A stretch of DNA of 64,000 nucleotides from positions 62,001-126,000 of the forward strand of contig NZ_CABPRZ010000016.1 in the NCBI RefSeq assembly GCF_902459695.1. Direction: 5' to 3'. This document shows positions 16,558 through 24,667 of the stretch, in pieces. The DNA comes from Pandoraea terrae. Its GTDB lineage: Bacteria > Pseudomonadota > Gammaproteobacteria > Burkholderiales > Burkholderiaceae. The position numbers were made by a program, and so were the translations under genes. Below the pieces are notes generated by a model. It was not told where the DNA came from. It ran no database searches and worked only from the letters and a program-made list of their open reading frames with translations. Each line of letters begins with the position of its first letter. The stretch's first letter is position 1.

Positions 16558-18243
16558 TCAAAGCCCATCCGGCGTCTTGTTTTGCTCGAACCAAGCGGCA
16601 CTGTCGGCATACATCTTCGACACGGCCGGATCGGTCTCTGACGCCAACTTCGCGTGGATGAAGCTGAGCGTCTTTTCTTTGTCGCCCGAGAACTGATAAG
16701 CGAGCCACATCGCTTCCAACGCTTGGCCTTCCCGACGCTCTTTGGCCAGCGTCACCGCCAAGGGTGCCCAAATGCTCGTGCGCCTCGCGTTGATGGACAG
16801 CGCCAGAACGGCTGTGTCTTCGGCTTTGATCTGATCGCCTGCGGCCGAGTAGGCGAATGCCAGGTTGCCGAGAGCCTCCTGGTCTCCAGGATCGGCAAAG
16901 GTAGCCTGGCTGAACAGCTTTACCGCGCGGTTCGTATCGCCGGACGAGAGCGCCGAAAGCCCGTCATTATTGAGTTTGCGCGCGGTTCCGCGGTCGCCGC
17001 GGGCAGGCTTGGGCAGTGCGGCCATGGCCGTGGCCGCCGCCATGGCCGCCGCAAGGTTTTGCGACTTCGCCGCAGTCAACATCGCCTTTGCGCAGTCGGC
17101 GGCGGTATGGCAGTTGATTACCGGCGCCAGCGGGTCGGATTGAGCGGCCGTCGCAACGACGGGGGCCGCCGGCCCATTGGACACGACGGGACCTGGCGGG
17201 CTCGATTCGGTTGACACGGTCGCGACGGCAGCCGGCAGCGTGTTGGCACTCGGCTCCTCGCTCGGGCCGATGGACACTTCGAGCCCCGAGGACCGCTCCG
17301 ATCCGACGTAGCTGCACGTCATTTCGCCATTTTTCGCGCTGCCCCTGGGCCACGGGTCGACCGCGTAAGTCCATGCGGAGGGCGCGACTTCGCAGGCAGC
17401 CGATAGCGCCGTTCGGACTTGTACCGGAGCCACGCCTGCGGGAACCTCCATGATCGCCACGCTATAACCGCCCGACCGCTTCCACTGCACCGACAGTTCA
17501 TGCACCGGAAGACCATAGAATGTGTTGACCGCGTTGAGGTCGCCTTGGTCCTGAAATTGGTCAAACAGCGTTTTGCGCGGCGCGAATGGGTCCAGCGCGC
17601 GCTCCAAGAGGTTCGTTCCGCGGGGCGCCGGTGCGGCCGTAGCATCCTGCGACGACGGGCCGCGGGTTGCTGAGTCAGGCATCGGGCCGCCGGTAGCTTT
17701 AAACGAAAGGTCTTGAACCCGGTTAGCCCAACGGAGCGGCAGGGACATGATGTGGTCGTTCGCCGCGTCCGATGGGACTGCAGCGCCATCAACTTCGGTG
17801 ATCCTTTCAACACCCATCAATTCGACGGACGACACGGAGGGGCAATGGCTCGCGAGTAAACTCATGGCGGCCTGGCCATGCGGCGTAACGCGATCGTGAA
17901 TGTGTGCCTGTTCGACGATGTTGCCGGTCGAGTCGCGGGTGACCACCTTGATCCATAGATCGGAGAAATTCAAGCCGGTGTGGTTATCCACATCGAAGTG
18001 AAGGTCGCAATATTCAGTGGACTGGGTTTGCTTGCTCGACAAGGTGACGCCGATCCAGTCCTCGGCGCCCGACGGTGAATTTGAATGAACCTCAGACGTC
18101 GGGGCCGCTTGGGGCGATTGCGTGCTCCCAGATTGCGAGGCCGCCGCTTCGGTGGACGTTCCTGCCGGTTTTTGGCAACCCGCGATGCAACCCAAAAGTA
18201 CAGTGGCAATGCCGATGCATGTTGCGCTCCGCCTTCTAATCAT
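16558..18243 (-). CDS. Predicted lipoprotein with C-terminal TPR-like repeats (561 aa)
   Basis: From ATG 18243 the N-terminus is a lipoprotein signal (MIRRRSATC, a hydrophobic core, lipobox IAGC), so the mature protein would be anchored to a membrane by Cys ~24. An Ala/Ser/Pro-rich linker follows. Next comes a beta-rich domain with paired cysteines, then another low-complexity Pro/Ala/Val linker. The C-terminal ~150 residues are tetratricopeptide-like (NNDGLSALSSGDTNRAVKLFSQA, EALGNLAFAYSAAGD). Such a layout suggests a protein-interaction scaffold on the cell surface or in the periplasm. Its family is not recognised. It belongs to the element cargo. Confidence 0.7.
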   Translation of the reverse strand: MIRRRSATCIGIATVLLGCIAGCQKPAGTSTEAAASQSGSTQSPQAAPTSEVHSNSPSGAEDWIGVTLSSKQTQSTEYCDLHFDVDNHTGLNFSDLWIKVVTRDSTGNIVEQAHIHDRVTPHGQAAMSLLASHCPSVSSVELMGVERITEVDGAAVPSDAANDHIMSLPLRWANRVQDLSFKATGGPMPDSATRGPSSQDATAAPAPRGTNLLERALDPFAPRKTLFDQFQDQGDLNAVNTFYGLPVHELSVQWKRSGGYSVAIMEVPAGVAPVQVRTALSAACEVAPSAWTYAVDPWPRGSAKNGEMTCSYVGSERSSGLEVSIGPSEEPSANTLPAAVATVSTESSPPGPVVSNGPAAPVVATAAQSDPLAPVINCHTAADCAKAMLTAAKSQNLAAAMAAATAMAALPKPARGDRGTARKLNNDGLSALSSGDTNRAVKLFSQATFADPGDQEALGNLAFAYSAAGDQIKAEDTAVLALSINARRTSIWAPLAVTLAKERREGQALEAMWLAYQFSGDKEKTLSFIHAKLASETDPAVSKMYADSAAWFEQNKTPDGL

Positions 18244-18405
18244 CTTGGCCCCCGTGTGCGTTCGATTTTTGTGTTGCATCTTGTCGGGCCCGCACGTTGC
18301 CGTCGTCCCGCGTTCCGTTTCGGCCGCCAACGGGCGGCCATAGATGTCATGACTTGTATTTCAAACTGGCCGTGTTTGCATTCTACGCGTTTGCAGTCCT
18401 GCGAT

Positions 18406-19029
18406 TCACCGGGCGGGAACACTGCCATGCATTTTCTGCATGCCCTTGTCGATGTGGGTAGAGAATTTCGAGTCCATGAAATCAAGCAGAAAATCACAAA
18501 CAGCATTGCAGATTTTAGCTACAGACTTGGGATTACATTTATCCGCGCCGGGGCTAAGCCAGCCGTGCGCAAAGATGTGCCGAATGGCAGCAGCAAGGTC
18601 GGCGACATTGCATGGTTCTCCGTCAAGGTAGCTCTTAAGCTGAGTCTCCAATTTTTTGTTTACGTGCTTCTGAAGAAATCTAAAGAAGCGATTGTCCTTG
18701 TCCGCCTTCCGAATAGTGGCAAGGAGCGACTTCGCGCCGTGTGCGTCTAGATCTGCTCGGACAGCCTCCGTGTTTTTTTCCCCTGTGATTTTGAGGAACG
18801 TTTCAAATGTTGAATAAACGAGCAGGACCTTGCAGAGCGCCGCGTAGCCTAGGGATGTTTCCTCCGCGATCCCTTCGAGGTCAATTCCCCGAAAAGACTT
18901 GGCGACCCGGAACCTCGCGGCAAAACGATTGACTTTGGAAATGGGCGTGACAAAGCTGAATAACTGCTCCCCTCTTTTCTGCGCACCACAGAACGTCGAC
19001 CAGGCAGTGGGAAAACCCTTTGGGTCCAT
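18406..19029 (-). CDS. Putative HEPN-like protein (207 aa)
   Basis: The start at 19029 is chosen for its strong GGAGGG six bases upstream. The protein is all-helical in character and has no membrane segment. Near residue 150 it has IRHIFAHG, which fits the R-X4-H motif of HEPN ribonuclease domains (commonly RN..xxH followed by G). Upstream [12 protein letters not shown] also fits the first HEPN helices. HEPN domains are common in toxins and phage-defence proteins. The assignment rests on this motif only. No MNT-type antitoxin gene is adjacent. Base composition is lower in GC than the surrounding core genes. Confidence 0.55.
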   Translation of the reverse strand: MDPKGFPTAWSTFCGAQKRGEQLFSFVTPISKVNRFAARFRVAKSFRGIDLEGIAEETSLGYAALCKVLLVYSTFETFLKITGEKNTEAVRADLDAHGAKSLLATIRKADKDNRFFRFLQKHVNKKLETQLKSYLDGEPCNVADLAAAIRHIFAHGWLSPGADKCNPKSVAKICNAVCDFLLDFMDSKFSTHIDKGMQKMHGSVPAR

Positions 19030-19193
19030 GCGTATCCCTCCAGTGGATGTTTCGTCCAAGAAACGATGGTTTGATGGATGCTGTCCGCCTGAACGCCCGA
19101 CCTCGTGGAAAACCGTGCAAAAAGCACCCAGTATCAGCTTCCATCTTTCAACGTCCGACTATACTGGATTTTCATCGCACAACCTGGAATCGT

Positions 19194-19340
19194 ATGTTGA
19201 TTGGCTACGCCCACGTCTCCACGGACGACCAGCACCTTGACCTGCAACGCGATGCGTTGGCCCAGGCCGGATGCGAGCGCGTGTTCGAGGACACCGCGAG
19301 TGGCGCGAAAGCCGAGCGTACCCTCCGGCCCGACCATCTG
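19194..19340 (+). pseudogene. N-terminal fragment of a Tn3-type serine resolvase
   Basis: From ATG 19194 the frame begins [18 protein letters not shown], continuing [20 protein letters not shown]. This is the start of the resolvase/invertase catalytic domain including the active Ser. The usual Arg of YARVS is His here. After about 40 residues the match ends and the frame becomes unrelated. It is a transposon scar. Confidence 0.8.
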
Positions 19341-20124
19341 CCACCAAGTGTGCAACGGCATGGGCCGGGATTGCATGCTCTTCTGCAACGAATGATGGCG
19401 GCCGCATTAGGCGCGGTTAACATTGCCGCGTCGACCTTGGTTCGAAATATCCGCGAGGGGGCGCGACGCTACCCCGCACCCCATCCAGAAAATTTTCCGT
19501 CGCTCACCCAAGAATTCCCGATCAGCCCATCGGGTGTAGTCGTGTCGTACGAGCCCATCGCATGCGTCCCATCAGGGCAAAAGCATGCTTCGTCGGGGCG
19601 ACCCCGGGTGGGGGGAAAATCGGCTCAGCGGAAATCCATATCTGGCCTCGTGAAGTGATAACGCCTCCCGGTGATTTCTAAGCCAAGAAACGAACCCGTG
19701 TCAGCGCGACGACCTGTCAGAATCGCGCAGGATGGCCTCGCGCGTACTGGTTGATACTGATATACCCGAGGAGACATGCAGCGCCCCGCCAACCGCTGCT
19801 GGGGCCGCCTGGCGTCCTCCGAGGGGCGAGAGGGGGCGCTTCGCCGAAAAGGCGCACATCACCGCTTGAGATGGTGTCGCAAGCCCCTCAATTCATGATG
19901 AGCCTGCTGCCCACGCGTCCGTCTTGGCAACGCTGCTCCCGGGCACCTGACTGAAGCGGTGGATACCCGACGGCAAAGGGGGCAGGTGCTGACACGTCCA
20001 TGTTTGCACGGACCAAGCTCATTAGACTTGAGGGCGTGGTTGAAATGCCCGGAAACAGGCGACGCATTTTAATATCCCAATGGAGATTCTCCATAAAAAC
20101 AAGGTGTATGGAGCATGCGCGACC
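19341..20124. other. Gene-poor stretch between resolvase scar and DUF4238 gene
   Basis: About 780 bases. The resolvase frame stays open to 19658 but has no family match. The short frames around 19750-20050 have no ribosome-binding site. I see nothing else. Confidence 0.4.
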
Positions 20125-20985
20125 ATGAGCGAACCAGATAAGCATCACTACCTTCCAAAGTTCTACCTTTGCGGGTGGGCAGGACATGACGGCCAGGTGG
20201 TCCGGTACTACCGTCCTCATCGAGACGTCGTGGCCGCGCCGATTGCCCCGAAAAATACCGGCTACGAGCGCGGTCTATACGGCCTCGACGGGTACGTTTC
20301 AGAAGCCAAGAACAGTATCGAAAAGAATTTCATGGCACCCGTCGTGGACGACCCGGCAGCGCGGGCACTCAATGTATTGATTGAGCGCGACAATTTAAAG
20401 CTCACCACCGAACTCCGTGAGGCATGGACTCGCTTTGTGATGTCACTTCTCGTTCGCAGTCCGACCAAGGTCGATCAGATCACCAAGCAGGCGGCTGAAG
20501 GGCTTCGGCAATCTCTTCGCGCAAATCCGGAAGAATACGCGGCTGTTCGCGGTGCGAATGACCCGCCGACCTTAACCGAGTGGGTGGAACGGAACGCGCC
20601 ACAAATACTGGGCAACTATGGCAAGCAGCTCCTGCCCGGCATCATCACACATCAAGAAACGCATGACGCGCTTATCCGGATGCGCTGGTGGACTGTGGGC
20701 ATCACCGAGGATTTTCCGGATCTGCTCACCGGCGACCGCCCCGTGTATTTGTCCCACGGGGTCGTCGATGACCGATGCTTCGTCGCGATGCCTCTTTCAC
20801 CAAAATTCATCTTTTTCGCAACCCGTGCGCAGACCGCGTTTGACAGCGTGATGTCACACGGAATCAAAGCAGTCACCAAATCACTAAACAATTTGATCGT
20901 GAGTCAGGCGGATAAATACGTGTATGGCGCACACGACCAGCATCTTCGATTTGTCGAGAACCGTCTTGCCCGCAGGCGGGGGTAG
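20125..20985 (+). CDS. DUF4238 domain protein
   Basis: The N-terminal HHYLPKFYLCGWA followed by an NTGYERGLYG segment, and the later central LLTGDRPVYL and AMPLSPKFIFFA segments, match DUF4238 proteins (usually HHYVP.FYL and TSDNPV). I start at MSEPDKHHY (20125), giving 286 residues; the frame is open to 20080 and either start is possible. The biochemical role of DUF4238 is unknown. Members are often seen among mobile-element cargo. It is soluble, with no signal peptide. The next gene on the same strand (DUF5677-like) follows after 170 bases. Confidence 0.75.
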   Translation: MSEPDKHHYLPKFYLCGWAGHDGQVVRYYRPHRDVVAAPIAPKNTGYERGLYGLDGYVSEAKNSIEKNFMAPVVDDPAARALNVLIERDNLKLTTELREAWTRFVMSLLVRSPTKVDQITKQAAEGLRQSLRANPEEYAAVRGANDPPTLTEWVERNAPQILGNYGKQLLPGIITHQETHDALIRMRWWTVGITEDFPDLLTGDRPVYLSHGVVDDRCFVAMPLSPKFIFFATRAQTAFDSVMSHGIKAVTKSLNNLIVSQADKYVYGAHDQHLRFVENRLARRRG

Positions 20986-21155
20986 GTACTGGCGACTCAG
21001 CATCTGTACCTCCCGCGATGAGAATTTCTTCAACGCACTGACCAGAGGGTGGCGCAATACCATCACGTAGTTCAGGCAAAATGCTAATGGGGGCCTGCAG
21101 AACCATGCCCGGTCATATTGGACGAGCGGCTGTTCATGCCGCACTGGAGGTCACT

Positions 21156-22094
21156 TTGACTGATTCAATGAATGAGCAATCCCGCTTGATACTCGACCGC
21201 CAAGCTCCTGCCAAAGTGATAGAAACTCACTTGGGGCAGCAATGTGACATGATTCGAGAGCTTGCGGACTACGGCGCCGATTTGATTTGCAGTGCATACG
21301 CCCACAGTCCGCGACAACTCACGGACGCCATTGCGCTCGGGGTGCTGCTGAAGCAAGTCGTTGCGATGGTCGATGCCGCCGACGCGCTGATTCGAATCGG
21401 CGCCATTCATTCTGCGCATCTGCAAGCTCGCGCCGCGTGTGAGGCGTCGTTTTACCTTGAATGGATGTTGTCGTCCGATTCGGAAAACAAGGCAAAGCAC
21501 TACTACGTGGCTTCGCTGCGCGATCAGAAGCAATGGGCGATTCGAGCCTCTAGCGGAACGCCAGAAAATAAAAGGTTCGTCGATAGTCTTGCACAAGCGG
21601 GCATTGACGATTCGTGGACATCGGAAATGAATCCCGATGAGACGGCCACGTATCTGGAAAGGGTGAATGCCATTCTGGCTCAACCTGAACTGGCCGGAAT
21701 ACAAGAATCGTTTGAGAAATATACGAAGAAGTATCGGCGTCCCGCACAGTGGTATCAGCCGATGGGTTTCAAAAGCATTGCTGACATCGCGTCCGCACTT
21801 TCTCGAAAATATGAATACATCATCTTCTACTCCAAGGGTTCGAATGTGGTCCATTCGGGGTCACACTTCGATCACATCGCATTCTCGAAATCAAACGTAC
21901 GCTTCAAAGGGATTCGAAGTGTGGACAATTGCAAAGAATCTATCATGCATCTCGTCCAGATTGCGATGCGATCCTATCGGGCGGTAAATCAGCGATACAT
22001 TCCGGAAGATGAGCAGGCGCTTGGGCGTCTTTGGATCGAACGCTGGAGAGCACCGTTCTTCTCCATGCCGGACTTCGAATTTGAAACCAAATAG
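21156..22094 (+). CDS. DUF5677-like protein
   Basis: A 312-residue soluble, mainly helical protein. I prefer the TTG at 21156, with GGAGG 5 bases before it, over the distant ATG at 21081; ATG 21168 is another option. LIRIGAIHSAHLQARAACEASFYLEWML and the later YSKGSNVVHSGS (with a conserved-looking His) resemble DUF5677 proteins, which share a helical, HEPN-reminiscent layout. The catalytic Arg of classical HEPN is not evident. Function unknown. It is cargo of the integrated element, following the DUF4238 gene. Confidence 0.65.
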   Translation: MTDSMNEQSRLILDRQAPAKVIETHLGQQCDMIRELADYGADLICSAYAHSPRQLTDAIALGVLLKQVVAMVDAADALIRIGAIHSAHLQARAACEASFYLEWMLSSDSENKAKHYYVASLRDQKQWAIRASSGTPENKRFVDSLAQAGIDDSWTSEMNPDETATYLERVNAILAQPELAGIQESFEKYTKKYRRPAQWYQPMGFKSIADIASALSRKYEYIIFYSKGSNVVHSGSHFDHIAFSKSNVRFKGIRSVDNCKESIMHLVQIAMRSYRAVNQRYIPEDEQALGRLWIERWRAPFFSMPDFEFETK

Positions 22095-22228
22095 CTGCCG
22101 TTCAGGAAAGTATCAAGTGCGCCCCCTGAGGGGGCATCCCCATGCGATGCCGTGGGCCGAAATGTTAATGCGTACACTGCGGCGAGTTTCGGGACGGCAC
22201 CTGCAAATCGCATCTCGATTGTCGTCTA

Positions 22229-22244
22229 GAATTGATTTCAATTC
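22229..22244. promoter_or_regulatory. Inverted repeat upstream of the HTH gene
   Basis: Arms GAATTGA (22229-22235) and TCAATTC (22238-22244) are perfect, with a 2-base spacer. The repeat ends 21 bases before the ATG at 22266, a place typical of an operator. Confidence 0.4.
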
Positions 22245-22265
22245 AGTGTTTCAGGGGATCGCGCC

Positions 22266-22784
22266 ATGGCTCTTGCCCTTCTCGCTTCTCACCAGGGAAG
22301 CTGCTACACCGACGAGGACCGACGCGCCGCCGTCGTCCAGTACCTCCTGCTCGGGAACATCCACAAGGTGGCGCATGCCACAGGTATTCCGACGCGCACC
22401 CTGTACCACTGGACCCAGACCGAGTGGTGGGCGCAGATGCTGGCGGAAGTTGGCGCGGAAAAAGGGGCGGAAATTGATGCTGCCCTCAGCCGGATGATCG
22501 ACTTGGCGATGGCTTCCGTGATGGACCGGCTGGAGCAGGGCGAGTACGTGGTGGCCCGCGACGGGCGGGTGCTGCGCAGACCAATCGTGATCAAGGACCT
22601 GCTGGCGATTCTGACCATGACGCTTGAGCAGCGCGAGCGGTTGCGAGTGAGCACAAGCACAGCGGCTGCCCGAATGCCGCTCCGCGAGGTCGCGGACAGA
22701 TTGCGCGCGTTTGGCGCAAGGCAGGGCGGCTCCGCTGCCGGGGTGAGTGACGCGGAGGCCGCGCCCCTTTATTCCCCCACCTGA
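22266..22784 (+). CDS. HTH protein resembling a phage terminase small subunit
   Basis: A 172-residue protein. Residues ~15-60 hold a helix-turn-helix of the kind seen in terminase small subunits: DEDRRAAVVQYLLLGNIHKV, then ATGIPTRTLYHWTQ. The following EKGAEIDAALSRMIDLAM and VVARDGRVLRRPIVIKDLLA also look like the oligomerisation region of those proteins. In phages the small subunit recognises pac/cos DNA. No large terminase subunit or capsid gene is present in the window, so here it may instead act in packaging by a helper phage or as a regulator. An inverted repeat lies just upstream. Confidence 0.55.
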   Translation: MALALLASHQGSCYTDEDRRAAVVQYLLLGNIHKVAHATGIPTRTLYHWTQTEWWAQMLAEVGAEKGAEIDAALSRMIDLAMASVMDRLEQGEYVVARDGRVLRRPIVIKDLLAILTMTLEQRERLRVSTSTAAARMPLREVADRLRAFGARQGGSAAGVSDAEAAPLYSPT

Positions 22785-22976
22785 GATGCCCGTGGTAATA
22801 GTGCTTGGGGGGACCTCCAGCGCGACTCGCCGACACGGCCGGGAGAGGAAACATGAACCAGCAGCAAAAGCGCATACGTGCCGCTGCGGTGGCATCGATT
22901 GTTCCAACGCCGCTGTTCTCGACGACTGCCTATAATGCACGAAGGGCGAGTTGTTTATGGTGGGCGGAGGAACAAC

Positions 22977-23384
22977 ATGGCTATGCACTTGAAACAATGG
23001 GGCGAGCTTGGATTTTTCGTATTTCTTGCCTTAATCCTGCATGGGGCACAAGCACAGGTCTGCCCGTATGCGCCGGAGTGCCTGAATAACCCATACGGCG
23101 CTGGCAGTCCATATAAGGCAGGCGGGCTGATGAACCCATACAGCGAGAATGGCAGTCCCTACAGCAACAAATCCTGGACGAATCCGTACGCGACGGATGC
23201 GCCCCGGATATACGACAACCAAGGCCAGTACCACGGTCGCCTGAGTACCAATCCGTACGATCCGGACTCCACGTCGAACCCTTACGGACGCTATGGCAGT
23301 CCGTATTCACCGGACAGTATCAACAACCCATACGGGGCCGGCAATCCGTACCGGCCGCCGTTGATCGTCGTCCAGTCACAATAA
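22977..23384 (+). CDS. Exported protein with NPYG/SPY repeats
   Basis: A 135-residue protein with GGAGG 6 bases before ATG 22977. An N-terminal signal peptide (MAMHLKQWGELGFFVF... ending AQA) is followed by repeats of NPYG.GSPY and NPYS/NPYA/NPYD separated by short Ser/Asn/Asp spacers. There are at least seven NPY and three SPY units to residue ~125, then RPPLIVVQSQ. Two Cys residues lie at the mature N-terminus (VCPYAPEC). The composition suggests a disordered, possibly surface-exposed protein. Similar NPYG-repeat proteins occur as unannotated proteins in proteobacteria. Role unknown. Confidence 0.65.
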   Translation: MAMHLKQWGELGFFVFLALILHGAQAQVCPYAPECLNNPYGAGSPYKAGGLMNPYSENGSPYSNKSWTNPYATDAPRIYDNQGQYHGRLSTNPYDPDSTSNPYGRYGSPYSPDSINNPYGAGNPYRPPLIVVQSQ

Positions 23385-23440
23385 GGCCCTCTCGGGCACC
23401 TTGAGGATATCCAGCATCCGTTTTCCCCGCACGAGGCACC

Positions 23441-23944
23441 ATGACTTTGATATCCAAAAATATGGGGCGCCATCTGATGCTCGGCGTTTGTCTCGGTGCC
23501 ATACATGCGAGCCTGGCGCACGCAGAGAGCACCGTAGCGTATGCCATGAGCGGGGATATATTCAAGGCGACGAAGGCGATTACTGCTGATGAACGGGAGC
23601 TTTTGGCAATGGCGCGTTTGCTGCGCGGAGAGGAGCGATATCTTGCCGAAGACATATTGGCGCAAGCCGATGCTATTGACCAGGCAGGCAAATCGGCGTC
23701 AACAATGCTCTGGCTTGTCTCGGAGGGCCACGGTGATCCGACATCCACGCAGTTGCGGATCATAGGCGGGGAACTCGCCTTTCTTGATCAGCACATTGAC
23801 CTCAGTCTGCAAGCTGTACACGAAGATCAACGCGTGGTCCAGACCCCAGCTCTCGCAGCGGGCGCGGAACGATTAAAGACCGATGCTACAGAGTTACTCT
23901 CACGCATCAGGCGGGCGGAAAAGGCTTTTCCGAAAAGAGACTAG
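23441..23944 (+). CDS. Exported protein of unknown function (167 aa)
   Basis: Signal peptide MTLISKNMGRHLMLGVC, then a hydrophobic end and cleavage near AHA. The mature ~140 residues are mostly helical and acidic, with no Cys and no recognised family. It is 56 bases downstream of the NPYG-repeat gene on the same strand, so both may be secreted together. The ribosome-binding site is weak. Confidence 0.55.
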   Translation: MTLISKNMGRHLMLGVCLGAIHASLAHAESTVAYAMSGDIFKATKAITADERELLAMARLLRGEERYLAEDILAQADAIDQAGKSASTMLWLVSEGHGDPTSTQLRIIGGELAFLDQHIDLSLQAVHEDQRVVQTPALAAGAERLKTDATELLSRIRRAEKAFPKRD

Positions 23945-24419
23945 CAGTACCCCGATGAATACCCCTTCAACGCGGGCAACCAGAAGGCATCCGGCATACG
24001 CTGCGGAACTGCGCACAGTTCTTGTGCCATCCCGCCCCATCGGCAACTAACTTGTAGTTCATAGTCCTACTTGCCGACACAGCCAGCACTTCGCGCTCAT
24101 GTCGCGCGGGACCTCGGCCTTCGCCGCCATGGACCGGGGCGATCTGCAAGTTGGGCGGGATCATGGGCTGGTTCTTCTATTTCGTCGATGCGCCCGGCGG
24201 GAGGCTGAGGGGTGGCCTCATCAGGTCGTGGGCGAGTTTGCAACTCTGCTGCATCTGCAACTTGGCTGGGGAAGTTGGGGCGGGAAGTTGAGCTGGCGTA
24301 CCGGGCACACGCGCACACAGGCACTCAATCACTCGCCGCCGAACTGGGCGACGCATGAGCACAAGCACAGGCTCCTCATCCGTGCGCGGAGGCAATTTTT
24401 CGTATATCTGCCTATCCCG
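23945..24419. other. Non-coding stretch beside the putative origin
   Basis: No gene supported. The short sequence (G)GGAAGTTG recurs around 24255-24295 (three AAGTTG-type copies), which may belong to the repeat-rich region that follows. Confidence 0.35.
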
Positions 24420-24420
24420 T

Positions 24421-24637
24421 GCAACCTGTGGAACCATGAAACCAAAAACCCTGTAACGTCAGTCATGGCGCGGGTTTCCGAGGTTCCCTGGGGGTTGGAA
24501 CCTGCTGCAACCGCTGCTCCCGATTGCGGGGGTCACTGCTGCGTCATGTTGGTTCCAAGGGTTGCATAGGTTTCATTGGTTCCGCGGGTTGCATCAGTTC
24601 CATTGGTTCTCATTGTTAAGGTGGTTGCATTGGTTCC
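24421..24637. repeat. Iteron-like repeat cluster next to the primase gene (candidate replication origin)
   Basis: The right part (24551-24637) carries eight direct copies of GGTTNC, several extended to GGTTGCAT or GGTTTCAT. The left part (24421-24449) carries the same unit inverted (GCAACC, GGAACC, GAAACC, AAAACC). The middle (24473-24512) holds mixed orientations including GGTTGGAACC. Such dense short repeats beside a primase-helicase gene resemble the iterons and crr of P4-type satellites. The unit itself is different from P4's. Binding by the adjacent Prim-Pol/RepA protein is inferred. Confidence 0.55.
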
Positions 24638-24667
24638 TGGATAGTAGCGACGCCTTACTCATCCACA

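Noticed and set aside
22853-23089. A 78-codon frame starting MNQQQKRIRAAA with a fair ribosome-binding site
   Set aside because: It overlaps more than 100 bases of the better supported NPYG-repeat gene and loses any protein-like character there.
24421-24637. Repeat cluster considered as a CRISPR or tandem minisatellite
   Set aside because: Units are 6-8 bases, unevenly spaced and in both orientations; this fits protein-binding iterons better.
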